Assembly (NCBI GenBank): GCA_965602855.1
Contig: CBFCZV010000001.1
Location: 84,553 to 148,552, forward strand
Direction: 5' to 3'
Source of the DNA: LH-M37 sp965602855
Lineage (GTDB): Bacteria > Pseudomonadota > Gammaproteobacteria > SZUA-229
DNA: 64,000 bases
Under the pieces are notes generated by a model that did not search any database, was not told the origin of the DNA, and saw only the letters and a list, made by a program, of their open reading frames with translations. This document shows positions 51,913 to 60,873 of this stretch, one piece after another; the stretch's first letter is position 1, and the number at the start of each line of letters is the position of its first letter. Made by a program: the position numbers and the translations under genes.

Positions 51913-52494
51913 ATGACACTACGCACTTTAACCGCTTCACTACTAATCGCTGGTTCAGTTTTTACCAGCTCATCCCTTTTTGCAGCCGATTATGAAATTG
52001 ATACCAAAGGCGCACATGCCTTTATCCAGTTTCGTGTTCAGCATTTAGGCTACAGCTGGCTTTATGGTCGCTTCAACGAATTTGGTGGCAAATTCAGTTA
52101 CGATGAAGCTGCGCCAGAAAAAGCCTCCGTTGAGGTCAACATCAAAACCGCTAGCGTCGATTCTAATCATGCAGAACGTGATAAACATTTGCGCAGTGAT
52201 GACTTCCTGGACGTCGAAAAATTTCCAGAAGCCAAATTCGTTAGCACCAGTTATACACCGGGCAAAGGTGACAAGGGCGTGCTGAAAGGAAACCTGACGC
52301 TGCACGGTGTGACCAAACCTGTAGAAATAGCCGTGCAGTCTATTGGTGCGGGCAAAGATCCCTGGGGTGGTTACCGCATGGGCTTTGAAGGTACAACAAC
52401 ATTTGCCATGTCGGACTTTGGTATTTTGAAAAATCTTGGGCCGAAGTCTAAAGATGTTGAAATGATTCTATCGATAGAAGGAATCAGAAAGTAA
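51913..52494 (+). CDS. YceI-family periplasmic protein
   Basis: A 193-residue lipocalin-like protein with a signal peptide (TASLLIAGSVFTSSSLFAAD, cleavage probably before AD). YceI proteins bind isoprenoid quinones or related lipids. Typical stretches are GAHAFIQFRVQHLGYSWLYG, DSNHAERDKHLRSDDFLDV and GNLTLHGVTKPV. It follows cytochrome b561 by 28 bp, the usual functional partner, and AGGAG precedes the ATG. A miniature inverted-repeat element follows the stop. Confidence 0.94.
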   Translation: MTLRTLTASLLIAGSVFTSSSLFAADYEIDTKGAHAFIQFRVQHLGYSWLYGRFNEFGGKFSYDEAAPEKASVEVNIKTASVDSNHAERDKHLRSDDFLDVEKFPEAKFVSTSYTPGKGDKGVLKGNLTLHGVTKPVEIAVQSIGAGKDPWGGYRMGFEGTTTFAMSDFGILKNLGPKSKDVEMILSIEGIRK

Positions 52495-52512
52495 CAGTTA
52501 GCAAGTAGCTAG

Positions 52513-52592
52513 GTAGGGTGGGCAAGTTTTTTTGCCCACGCCTATACCACCAAATTAATAACCGCGTGGGCACAAAACTGCGCCCACCCTAC
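52513..52592. repeat. 80-bp miniature inverted-repeat element
   Basis: The outer arms are GTAGGGTGGGC (52513-52523) and GCCCACCCTAC (52582-52592); the inner arms TGCCCACGC and GCGTGGGCA extend the pairing to about 29 bases per side. The middle is TATACCACCAAATTAATAAC. It resembles dispersed GTAGGGTGGGC-type palindromes of gammaproteobacteria and may form a transcript-ending cruciform after YceI. Confidence 0.75.
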
Positions 52593-52638
52593 AAGACCGC
52601 ATAAACATAAATAGAATAATCCTGATGGAGTAATCGTT

Positions 52639-54180
52639 ATGTCCAATCCCACTATCGCTGACAACAAACCGGTCAAGGTCACGCTTTCAAAAGGTCAGGA
52701 ATATCATTTCTGCACCTGCGGAAAATCCAAAAGCCAGCCGTTTTGTGATGGCTCGCATGTCGGCACGTCTTTTACTCCCAGAGTCATTGTTTCAGATGGA
52801 GACGGTGATGCCTATTTATGCGCATGCAAACATACGGGGAATACGCCGTTTTGTGATGGCTCTCATAAGCAGTTTAGTGATGACGATGTTGGCAAAGAAG
52901 GTCCTGGTGTAAAAAATCAAGCTTCTGAGTTACCAGTTGCAGTTTCCACAAAAGAGGAACCCACCGTCGAATTTATCCATCAGCTTGCAAAGGAAGGCTT
53001 GTCCAAATTAGGTCATCATGGCCCAATGACATCGATGGGTGTTCCACGCCACGAACTGCCCCACTGGGACGACCTACAGATAATGGTCGCTCAAATGGCA
53101 AGCAAACCGCTGATGGAAGATATCGATGTCTCTTCTGAGTTGATTATTGGCCCAGAAGCGAAAAAACCTTTGAAATTAAAAATGCCTTTGTTTGTTTCTG
53201 ACATGAGTTTTGGTGCGCTCTCCGAGGAAGCAAAAATAGCATTAGCCACAGGTGCAGAACTTGCGGGCACCGGCATCTGTTCAGGTGAAGGCGGCATGTT
53301 GCCTGAAGAACAGCAAGCAAACTCCCGGTATTTTTATGAACTTGCCAGCGCAGGCTTTGGTTACAAAGAAGAACTGTTGAAAAAGGTACAGGCCTTTCAC
53401 TTTAAAGGTGGTCAGGGTGCAAAAACGGGTACGGGTGGCCATCTACCCGGCACGAAAAACATTGGCAAAATATCTCAGGTCAGGGGCATAGCCGAAGGCC
53501 AGCCAGCAATCTCTCCACCCACATTTAAAGAGCTTTCATCAGTATCTGACTTTAAGAAATTTGCAGATCGTGTCAGAGAAATTACTGGCGGAATTCCTGT
53601 TGGTTTTAAACTCAGTGCAAACCATATTGAAAAAGATATTCAATTCGCATTGGATGCCAGTGCGGATTACATCATCTTAGATGGTCGCGGCGGCGGCACA
53701 GGCGCAGCCCCTGAAATGTTTAGAGATCATATCAGCGTACCCACCATTCCCGCGCTTGCGCGTGCACGTCGCTACCTGGATGAACAAGGCGCAAGCGGTC
53801 GTGTCACGCTTATTATTACCGGTGGTTTACGCGTACCGACTGATTTTGTGAAAGCACTGGCACTGGGCGCAGATGGCATCGCTATTTCTAATAGCGCGAT
53901 GCAGGCAATCGGCTGTGTTGCCGCAAGAATGTGCAACACCAATAACTGTCCTGCCGGAATCGCCACACAAAAAGAAGAATTACGACAAAGGTTAAATATA
54001 GAAAAATCATCGACTCAATTAAATAACTTCTTTCAAGCCTCCGTCGAGTTAATGCAAGTGATGGCCCGTGCCTGTGGACATGATGATTTAAGTAAATTTA
54101 ATAAAAATGATCTAGCAACATGGCATCGTGAAATGGCTTTATTGTCTGGTGTTGAGTATTCGGGCTTTGACCCAAAATGA
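52639..54180 (+). CDS. CDGSH iron-sulfur/glutamate synthase FMN-domain fusion
   Basis: A 513-residue fusion. Residues 1-80 contain two CDGSH-type 2Fe-2S sites: C25, C27, C36, H40 and C61, C63, C72, H76. Residues about 110-505 are a GltB-type FMN-binding barrel with LFVSDMSFGALSEEAK, GGQGAKTGTGGHLPG, DGRGGGTGAAPEMF and the 3Fe-4S region CVAARMCNTNNCPAG. The amidotransferase and GXGXG domains of true GltB are absent. It may be a flavin/iron-sulfur oxidoreductase rather than a glutamate synthase. CDGSH domains fused to this barrel occur in a known but uncharacterised family. Confidence 0.88.
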   Translation: MSNPTIADNKPVKVTLSKGQEYHFCTCGKSKSQPFCDGSHVGTSFTPRVIVSDGDGDAYLCACKHTGNTPFCDGSHKQFSDDDVGKEGPGVKNQASELPVAVSTKEEPTVEFIHQLAKEGLSKLGHHGPMTSMGVPRHELPHWDDLQIMVAQMASKPLMEDIDVSSELIIGPEAKKPLKLKMPLFVSDMSFGALSEEAKIALATGAELAGTGICSGEGGMLPEEQQANSRYFYELASAGFGYKEELLKKVQAFHFKGGQGAKTGTGGHLPGTKNIGKISQVRGIAEGQPAISPPTFKELSSVSDFKKFADRVREITGGIPVGFKLSANHIEKDIQFALDASADYIILDGRGGGTGAAPEMFRDHISVPTIPALARARRYLDEQGASGRVTLIITGGLRVPTDFVKALALGADGIAISNSAMQAIGCVAARMCNTNNCPAGIATQKEELRQRLNIEKSSTQLNNFFQASVELMQVMARACGHDDLSKFNKNDLATWHREMALLSGVEYSGFDPK

Positions 54181-54194
54181 CTCCCTAGCCGGGT

Positions 54195-54221
54195 CTCATA
54201 ATCGATCGGCCGAAGGTTCGA
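54195..54221 (+). repeat. Degenerate tRNA anticodon-to-T-arm fragment, copy 2
   Basis: CTCATAATCGATCGG followed by CCGAAGGTTCGA shares the CGATCGG variant with the copy at 47395, not with the intact tRNA. It begins 15 bp after the CDGSH gene stop. The matching tail AATCCTTCC to ACCACCA appears about 147 bp later. Confidence 0.75.
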
Positions 54222-54317
54222 AAAAATCGTATGAAACGATATTATTCGCTACATCCCTGTAGCTCACCCTACGGGTCATCACAAAAACCGTGATGCTCAA
54301 AATTGATTCAGTCAATT

Positions 54318-54392
54318 TTAGTCATGAGTGAAGCGAGCCTTTGGTAGCCTACATGGATGTAGACTGTAATCCTTCCAGGACCACCATCTTTT
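54318..54392 (+). repeat. tRNA-tail-bearing direct repeat, copy B
   Basis: The 75-bp sequence matches copy A (49331-49405) over its length with about a dozen differences and a single-base gap. It contains the hairpin CTACAT/ATGTAG and ends AATCCTTCCAGGACCACCA. An AT hairpin (AAAATTGA/TCAATTTT, 54299-54319) directly precedes it. Confidence 0.78.
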
Positions 54393-54573
54393 TCCTTTCT
54401 TCCTTGCATCACCCAATCACAAACCAATTCAAATTTAAGAACTGCATTATTTATAGTACAATCGTCATCTTAATGTCAGCGACCGTTGAACCGTACTGAC
54501 GTCACACAGACGTTTTCTACTGCTTTATCCATCGCTTGTACGATAAAACCAATTGTTCATACACTGGGACCTC

Positions 54574-56031
54574 ATGCAACTGTTAACAGGACTATTGCTT
54601 ACGCCTCTTTGCGGAGCCATTTTGATCGCCGTTTTACCGGCTGGTCGTGATCGCCTGTACCGTAATGTCGCCCTGATTACATCGCTCATCGCTATAGCTT
54701 TATCGTTCTATGTGCTCAGCCTGTTCGATACTCAGATCGCTGGTTTGCAGTTCACTGAGCACATGAAATGGAATCCCCGTCTGGGCATCGCCTACGATAT
54801 CGGCATTGATGGCATTTCATTGCCCATGGTTATACTCGCAGCCATATTGAGCTTCATCGCAATACTGGCGTCGAGCAACATTACCGACAAGCCAAAGGGC
54901 TACTACCTGTTATTACTGCTACTGGAAACTGCCATGTTTGGTGTTTTCATGGCTCAGGACTGGGTGTTGTTTTACGTGTTCTGGGAGCTAACGCTGATTC
55001 CGCTGTTCTTCCTGATCGATCGCTGGGGTGGCAAACAACGTCACGGTGCGGCGCTCAACTTTGTACTGTACACCTTCGGTGGTTCGGTTTTTCTACTGGT
55101 CGCCATGCTGGTTCTTTTCGATAACTTACCTGCCCACAGTTTCTCCATGCGCTATATGGCCGAAGCCGCAGCCTCTTTGCCAGACCAGACACAGCTGCTG
55201 ATTTTTCTTGGTTTCCTGATCGGCTTTGGCGTGAAGATGCCGATCTTCCCTATTCATGGCTGGTTGCCGGTGGCTCACGTCGAAGCACCGAGTCCGGTCA
55301 GTATCCTGCTATCGGGCATCCTGTTAAAAATGGGTGCTTATGGTTTACTGCGGGCGACCGAAATGCTGCCCAATGCGGTCATGCAAATGCAAACCACCTT
55401 GATGGTGTTTGCCCTGATCAGTCTTGTCTATGGTGGCCTGCTCGCCTGGCGACAGACCGACATGAAAAAAATGATCGCCTATTCATCGGTCAGCCACATG
55501 GGTGTAGTGCTACTGGGAATCGCAACCCTGAACATTACTGGCCTTTCCGGCGCGGTCATGCAGATGGTTGCACATGGTCTGGTTGCCGGCGCTATGTTCC
55601 TGCTTATCGGCCTGCTTTATGAGCGCACCCATACCCGTGACATCCGCGACTTCAGCTCACTAATCAAAACAACACCACGGTTTGCTTTTTTCACTATCTT
55701 TGCTTTCATCGCCGCGGTTGGCCTGCCCGGCACCGCCGGTTTTATGGCTGAACTACACGTACTTATCGGTGGTTTCCATCAATGGGGATGGCTGATCGTG
55801 GCTCTGAGTATTGGCATCATGATTAGCGCAGCTTATGCGCTCCGCACGGTAGGCCGCATGTTTACCGGCCCAAGCCGTGAAAATATGAGCAATATTGCTG
55901 ATCTGCACGGCTCAGAAATGCTGGCCGCAGGTGTGTTAACAGCGGGAATAATTTTTCTGGGCGTATTTCCTGCTTCTATTTTGCAGTACATCACACCGTC
56001 GGTCACTAACCTAAGCCAGTTATTTAACTAG
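54574..56031 (+). CDS. Proton-channel membrane subunit, NuoM-like, of DAC-type complex
   Basis: A 485-residue polytopic protein of the complex I antiporter-like family (about 14 helices). The key TM5 glutamate is E138 in FWELTLIPLFFL and the TM7 lysine is K221 in GVKMPIFPIHGWLP. The middle lysine is in ILLKMGAYGLLR. A TTG start 21 bp upstream is possible, but ATG 54574 follows GGGAC and gives a normal N-terminus. It precedes dabA by 2 bp. NuoM itself belongs to a nuo operon, none of which is here, so a role in CO2/bicarbonate uptake is inferred. Confidence 0.85.
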   Translation: MQLLTGLLLTPLCGAILIAVLPAGRDRLYRNVALITSLIAIALSFYVLSLFDTQIAGLQFTEHMKWNPRLGIAYDIGIDGISLPMVILAAILSFIAILASSNITDKPKGYYLLLLLLETAMFGVFMAQDWVLFYVFWELTLIPLFFLIDRWGGKQRHGAALNFVLYTFGGSVFLLVAMLVLFDNLPAHSFSMRYMAEAAASLPDQTQLLIFLGFLIGFGVKMPIFPIHGWLPVAHVEAPSPVSILLSGILLKMGAYGLLRATEMLPNAVMQMQTTLMVFALISLVYGGLLAWRQTDMKKMIAYSSVSHMGVVLLGIATLNITGLSGAVMQMVAHGLVAGAMFLLIGLLYERTHTRDIRDFSSLIKTTPRFAFFTIFAFIAAVGLPGTAGFMAELHVLIGGFHQWGWLIVALSIGIMISAAYALRTVGRMFTGPSRENMSNIADLHGSEMLAAGVLTAGIIFLGVFPASILQYITPSVTNLSQLFN

Positions 56032-56033
56032 AT

Positions 56034-59000
56034 ATGAGCACGGATAAGACAGGCAATCAGAAACAGGATATCCGCGAGGAGTTACTCGAGGCTATTGCGC
56101 ATCTGGAGCATATTTTGCCAGGCCAGGCACCGATCCGTGATTTTGTACACCACAACACACTTCATGGCTTACAGCATCTGGACTTTACCGATGCGATTGC
56201 TGAATCCTGCAAAATCACGGGGGCAAAAGGCTTTCTGCCCCATGAAAAATATCGCGAATATTATAAAGCTAAACGTATCAATGATAACGATATTGATGCA
56301 GTGCTCGATGAAGATGAAAGCCTGTCCAGTGCCGAAGTCATCGCCAGTATTGATGGTCGTGAACTCACTAAAAAAGAAATTTACCGCACCGGCCTGTTAA
56401 ATGATTTCAGGCCAATTACCCGTAGCCAGCTGCACTGGTTAATCGAGGAAAAAAGTGTTCTATCCTGTTTCCAGCAGAATATAAACAATCAGCAGCGTGA
56501 ACAGTTGGTCAAAGCCGCAGGCAACCGGGGTTTTGACTGCGAAACTGAAGCTATCAATGAGCTATGGAATGCCTGTCTACAAAAACTGGATCTTCAGCAT
56601 TTTATCGTCCACCCGGAGGATATGACCGATCTATCCGCGAGCAAAGCAGAATCGATGCTCAATGAGCTGGCAAAGGCAGAACAGGGTGACGATGACTATC
56701 AGGTGTTGATGCATCATCTGGTGCGCAAAAAAGGTGAAGATTTACTCGCACAGCAACTCGACAGCATCGGCTCCGAACATACTCTGGGTGAGTTCCTGAA
56801 ATCAATCACCGGTGAAGACATACTCAACGATTTGCGCCCCGTCATAATCCGTCATGTGGGCCTCTTCCTCGATGGTGGCATGGCTGCATGGCCGTACATC
56901 GACCGCAGCAAGGGTTTTTATAATACCTGGCGCGTCATTGCCAAACACGATTTGAGTTCAGTATTCGAAGACTTACGCGACTGGCACGACACCATCGATG
57001 GCCTGTCCGATGACCCTCTGGATACCATGATATTCGAGCTACGGCGTTCCGGCGTTCCCCAGGAAAAATGGGCGCAATACATCGAACGTATCGCACTGGA
57101 ACTGCCGGGCTGGGCAGGCATGTTTTTATGGCATGCGAACAATTCAGATGCACCAAACATCAGCATGGTCGATTATCTTGCCGTCTGTCTGGTACTGGAA
57201 AGACTGTTCGCGCAACGTCTGTGCGGCAGAGTTTGGCAGCTTGAAGCCTCTCAGGATATGTTCCGCTGGTACTTCCGCAAACACCGTTCCGAGTATCTGG
57301 TACGTCATGCCCTGTTCAACTCGCATCTACCAGAATACTTAATCACCCGAGCTCACAAGCTGGTGCAGCGGCAGTTTTCCAACACCAATGTTTACCATGA
57401 CTGGATTGATCTGGCCGACATGGTCTGGACCTGGCAACACAGTCCCGCCGCTGACCAGCCCGCCGGTTACAGTGTTCACGGTCATGCCTGGAACCTGTTC
57501 TGTCTGTCACAACAACTGTCGCTACCCGCTTCATTTATCAGCGAACTCGATGCGCAGCAACTGGAACAAATCTTCGCCTGTCTGGATCTGACTCAGGGTG
57601 ATGACGGTAGCTTCCTCTGGCTACAGGCCTACGAAGGCAACTACCGTGAAAAGATTTTTAACGCGGTTGAGCAGAACAAGGGACGCGGCCGCTGGCGTAC
57701 ACGCGACTCAAGACCCAGCGCACAGATCACTTTCTGCATGGATGATCGTGAAGAAGGTATCCGTCGTCATCTGGAAGATATTGAACCCAGCATCGAAACA
57801 CTCGGCGCGGCCGGTTTCTTTGGTGTCGCCGTCAACTATCAAGGCATTGATGATACCAGCGAGACACCGCTTTGCCCCATCGTGGTCACACCAGCTCATG
57901 CCGTGCACGAATACGCAAAACAGGATCAAAAGGCTGTTGAACAACAACACGCACAACGCCAAAAATTAAGATTATGGATCAAAGATTTACTGCACCTTGA
58001 GACACGTCGTAATATATTGAGCACCGGTTTGATTATCGGTCTGAGCGCACCGTTTACCCTGCTAACATTGCTCGCCAAAACTCTGTTACCTCATCGCTTT
58101 GGCAAGTGGATTCAAAGCAACCGTGATGTTATCGACATGTCGGTGGACACTACGGTGCAGATCGACGCACAAAGTGATGAGCCTGCCAGCATCGAAAATC
58201 CACGCCATGGTTTTACCGATGACGAACAAGCTGACCGTGTCGAGAATTTCCTGCGTAACATCGGGCTTGTTTCCGGTTATGCTCCCTTAGTTATTATGAT
58301 GGGGCACGGCTCATCGAGTCAGAACAATCCACACATGGGCGCTTATGACTGTGGTGCCTGCAGTGGTCGTCATGGTGGCCCGAATGCGCGCATTTTTGCA
58401 GCCATGGCTAATCGTCCAGAGATACGCAATTTATTAAAACAACGCGGTCTTGATATTCCCAAAGATACAGTTTTCCTCGGCTCGGAACACAACACCTGTG
58501 ATGAGGTGATCGAGTGGTACGACATGGATCAGTTGAGCGAAGAACAGTCACAGGCCTGGCAAACACTCAATACAAAACTTGATCAGGCATGCAAACTCTC
58601 GGCGCATGAACGCAGTCGTCGCTTCATGTCGGCCTCGACCAAGATGAACAATGACTCTGCACTAGCGCACGTCGTTGGACGCTCCTACGATTTCAGTCAG
58701 GCAAGACCTGAGCTGGGTCATGCCACCAACGCCACCGCTTTTATCGGACGACGCTCATTGAGTCAGGGCGCCTTCTTTGATCGCCGCGCTTTCCTGATTT
58801 CCTACGATCCATCGACAGATCCCGAAGGCAAAATTATTGAGAATATCCTGCTGAATGCAGGCCCTGTCGGTGCCGGTATCAATCTGGAATATTATTTCTC
58901 CACGGTCAACAATGAAAAATATGGCTGTGGCACCAAAGTCATGCACAACCTCACTGGTCTGTTCGGGGTGATGGAAGGTGCCAGTTCAGATCTGCGCACT

Positions 59001-59321
59001 GGCTTACCGGTACAGATGATAGAGATCCACGAAGCCATGCGTCTGCTGGTTATCGTTGAAGCAAAAACAGAAATCCTGGGTGCGATTTATGGACGTCAAC
59101 CTGTGATAGAAGAACTGGTCGGCAAACGCTGGTTACAACTGGCAGCCATTGACCCAGATGACGGTGCCATCAGTTTCTTCGTTGCCGGCAAGGGCTTCGT
59201 TCCATGGCAGGGAACCGAGCAGGATCTGGCAACCGTAAAACATTCTATCGATCACTATCAGGGGCAACGAGATCATTTGCCACCTGCGCTCATAGAGATA
59301 AAGGAGACGAGCCGTGCTTGA
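56034..59321 (+). CDS. dabA: Inorganic carbon transporter subunit DabA (DUF2309)
   Basis: A 1,095-residue DabA, formerly UPF0753/DUF2309. In Halothiobacillus the DabA-DabB complex accumulates bicarbonate, with DabA carrying a beta-carbonic-anhydrase-like zinc site. Here the equivalent residues are C568 and D570 (TFCMDDREEG) and H758 and C773 (MMGHGSSSQN, AYDCGACSG); the H-to-C spacing of 15 equals the known one. The N-terminal start has DFVHHNTLHGLQHLDF. It is at the long end for the family. It overlaps dabB by 8 bp. Neighbouring channel subunits and a CbbR-like regulator support the function. Confidence 0.95.
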   Translation: MSTDKTGNQKQDIREELLEAIAHLEHILPGQAPIRDFVHHNTLHGLQHLDFTDAIAESCKITGAKGFLPHEKYREYYKAKRINDNDIDAVLDEDESLSSAEVIASIDGRELTKKEIYRTGLLNDFRPITRSQLHWLIEEKSVLSCFQQNINNQQREQLVKAAGNRGFDCETEAINELWNACLQKLDLQHFIVHPEDMTDLSASKAESMLNELAKAEQGDDDYQVLMHHLVRKKGEDLLAQQLDSIGSEHTLGEFLKSITGEDILNDLRPVIIRHVGLFLDGGMAAWPYIDRSKGFYNTWRVIAKHDLSSVFEDLRDWHDTIDGLSDDPLDTMIFELRRSGVPQEKWAQYIERIALELPGWAGMFLWHANNSDAPNISMVDYLAVCLVLERLFAQRLCGRVWQLEASQDMFRWYFRKHRSEYLVRHALFNSHLPEYLITRAHKLVQRQFSNTNVYHDWIDLADMVWTWQHSPAADQPAGYSVHGHAWNLFCLSQQLSLPASFISELDAQQLEQIFACLDLTQGDDGSFLWLQAYEGNYREKIFNAVEQNKGRGRWRTRDSRPSAQITFCMDDREEGIRRHLEDIEPSIETLGAAGFFGVAVNYQGIDDTSETPLCPIVVTPAHAVHEYAKQDQKAVEQQHAQRQKLRLWIKDLLHLETRRNILSTGLIIGLSAPFTLLTLLAKTLLPHRFGKWIQSNRDVIDMSVDTTVQIDAQSDEPASIENPRHGFTDDEQADRVENFLRNIGLVSGYAPLVIMMGHGSSSQNNPHMGAYDCGACSGRHGGPNARIFAAMANRPEIRNLLKQRGLDIPKDTVFLGSEHNTCDEVIEWYDMDQLSEEQSQAWQTLNTKLDQACKLSAHERSRRFMSASTKMNNDSALAHVVGRSYDFSQARPELGHATNATAFIGRRSLSQGAFFDRRAFLISYDPSTDPEGKIIENILLNAGPVGAGINLEYYFSTVNNEKYGCGTKVMHNLTGLFGVMEGASSDLRTGLPVQMIEIHEAMRLLVIVEAKTEILGAIYGRQPVIEELVGKRWLQLAAIDPDDGAISFFVAGKGFVPWQGTEQDLATVKHSIDHYQGQRDHLPPALIEIKETSRA

Positions 59322-60873
59322 GTTTATTGCTTCCTTAATCTTCGCCGCACCACTGGCAGCGACAATCATCATCATACTCGGCATACTGTCCGGTCATTTT
59401 CAGCATGAAACTTCAGAGCGGCTGGTTGGCAGACTGTCCACACTGGCAGTATTGATCAGTTTGTTCTCGATTATCGGACTGCTAATTTTCAGCGTATTAA
59501 ATCCCGACCAGCTACCCGCTTCACTAGAGCTGTTGAACTGGTTTAGCAGTGGTGAGCTGAGTATCAACATCGCCCTGCAACTCGATATGCTGTCATTGGC
59601 AATGGGGAGTTTGTTTGCCTTTTTGCTGTTCATCACGCAACGTTTTTCCGTGAACTACCTGCATCGCGAAAAGGGCTACTTCCGCTACTTCATGATTCTC
59701 AACATGTTCACTACCGCCATGCTGATGATCGTCATGTCGGGTAATGCGGTCACCGCGTTCCTCGGTTGGGAGCTGGCAGGTTTGAGTTCTTATCTGCTGA
59801 TTGCTTATGCCTACGACAGACCGACAGCGACAGAAAATGCAACCCGTGTTTTCATCACCAACCGTCTCGGTGATGCCGGTTTCATTCTTGCTCTGGTGCT
59901 CGCGTTCTACTGGGCGAACGGTAATGACTGGAACAGCATGAACAACGAACTGATTGCACTCGATGCCTCACAACGTTTTATTGTGCTCAGTGGTTTTGTT
60001 CTGGCGGCGCTGGTGAAGTCTGCGCTGTTTCCATTCTGCTCATGGATCACACGCGCACTCGAAGGGCCAACGCCTTCCAGCGCTATTTTCTATGGCTCAT
60101 TGATGGTTCACGCAGGTATCTTCCTGTTGCTTCGTCTCGCACCGGTGATCGACACAAGTACTGCCATACAGGTGATTCTGATCACGCTGGGCATTTTGAC
60201 CATTGCCTACGGCTGGCTTGGTGGTCTGGTACAAACAGATGTAAAAACTGCACTGATCTTTTCGGTACTGACACAAACTGGTCTGATGCTGCTATGCATC
60301 GGATTTGGCTGGTATACGCTGGGCGCAATCCATCTGGCGGCTCATGCCATCTGGCGCGCCTATCAGATGCTGAGCTCACCCGCTTACCTGACTCTGACCA
60401 ATCGCAATGCACGTCCGATTTCAGCATGGTTACAGAAACGCCCCACTCTATTCAATGCCGCCTTACACAGAATGTGGCTCGACAATATCATCGACTGGAT
60501 CGCAGTAAAACCAACCGAATTAATGGCGCAGGATCTGAATCATTTCGACGAACGCATAGTCAACCGCATGGTCGGCATGCCGGGACAGATAGATGCCATT
60601 TCATCGCTGACTGATTACGAAGAACGTAAACGTGGTCTGGTCAATCCGGAGACTTCCATGATTACCGGGCGCGGCGTGATGGGCGGCTTGATGGAAAAAA
60701 TCGCCAACGGTCTGTACTGGTTCGAAGAGTCACTGGTACTCAAGGGTAGCGGTGACGGTTTGATCAAGGTGCTGAATATACTGGGCGCTTATCTGGTTCG
60801 TATCGATTACCTATTCAGCCGCCCCCGTTATCTGTGGCTGTTCATTCTTTTGACTATGTTGGTAGTGTTCTGA
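59314..60873 (+). CDS. dabB: DabB: cation-translocating partner of DabA
   Basis: A 519-residue NuoL/MrpA-like membrane protein of the DabB type. E153 is in AFLGWELAGLSSYLL, K235 in AALVKSALFPFCSWI, and EGPTPSSAIFYGSLMVHAGI is the DabB signature replacing the NuoL GPTPVSALIHAATM. A further lysine is in VQTDVKTALIFSVL. It couples a cation gradient to CO2 hydration by DabA. The start is GTG at 59314 behind AAGGAG, inside the end of dabA. The next gene starts on its stop (TGATG). Confidence 0.92.
   Translation: MLEFIASLIFAAPLAATIIIILGILSGHFQHETSERLVGRLSTLAVLISLFSIIGLLIFSVLNPDQLPASLELLNWFSSGELSINIALQLDMLSLAMGSLFAFLLFITQRFSVNYLHREKGYFRYFMILNMFTTAMLMIVMSGNAVTAFLGWELAGLSSYLLIAYAYDRPTATENATRVFITNRLGDAGFILALVLAFYWANGNDWNSMNNELIALDASQRFIVLSGFVLAALVKSALFPFCSWITRALEGPTPSSAIFYGSLMVHAGIFLLLRLAPVIDTSTAIQVILITLGILTIAYGWLGGLVQTDVKTALIFSVLTQTGLMLLCIGFGWYTLGAIHLAAHAIWRAYQMLSSPAYLTLTNRNARPISAWLQKRPTLFNAALHRMWLDNIIDWIAVKPTELMAQDLNHFDERIVNRMVGMPGQIDAISSLTDYEERKRGLVNPETSMITGRGVMGGLMEKIANGLYWFEESLVLKGSGDGLIKVLNILGAYLVRIDYLFSRPRYLWLFILLTMLVVF

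Noticed and set aside
52639..54180. Annotation as a second glutamate synthase large subunit
   Set aside because: The amidotransferase domain, its N-terminal cysteine and the GXGXG domain are absent; only the FMN barrel is shared.
60042..60614. 190-codon frame inside dabB
   Set aside because: It is an out-of-frame shadow of dabB, rich in Arg, His and Ser, and lacks any domain pattern.
60834..60872. Upstream GTG start for the third channel subunit
   Set aside because: It lies inside dabB; the ATG at 60873 overlaps the dabB stop (TGATG), the usual coupling arrangement.
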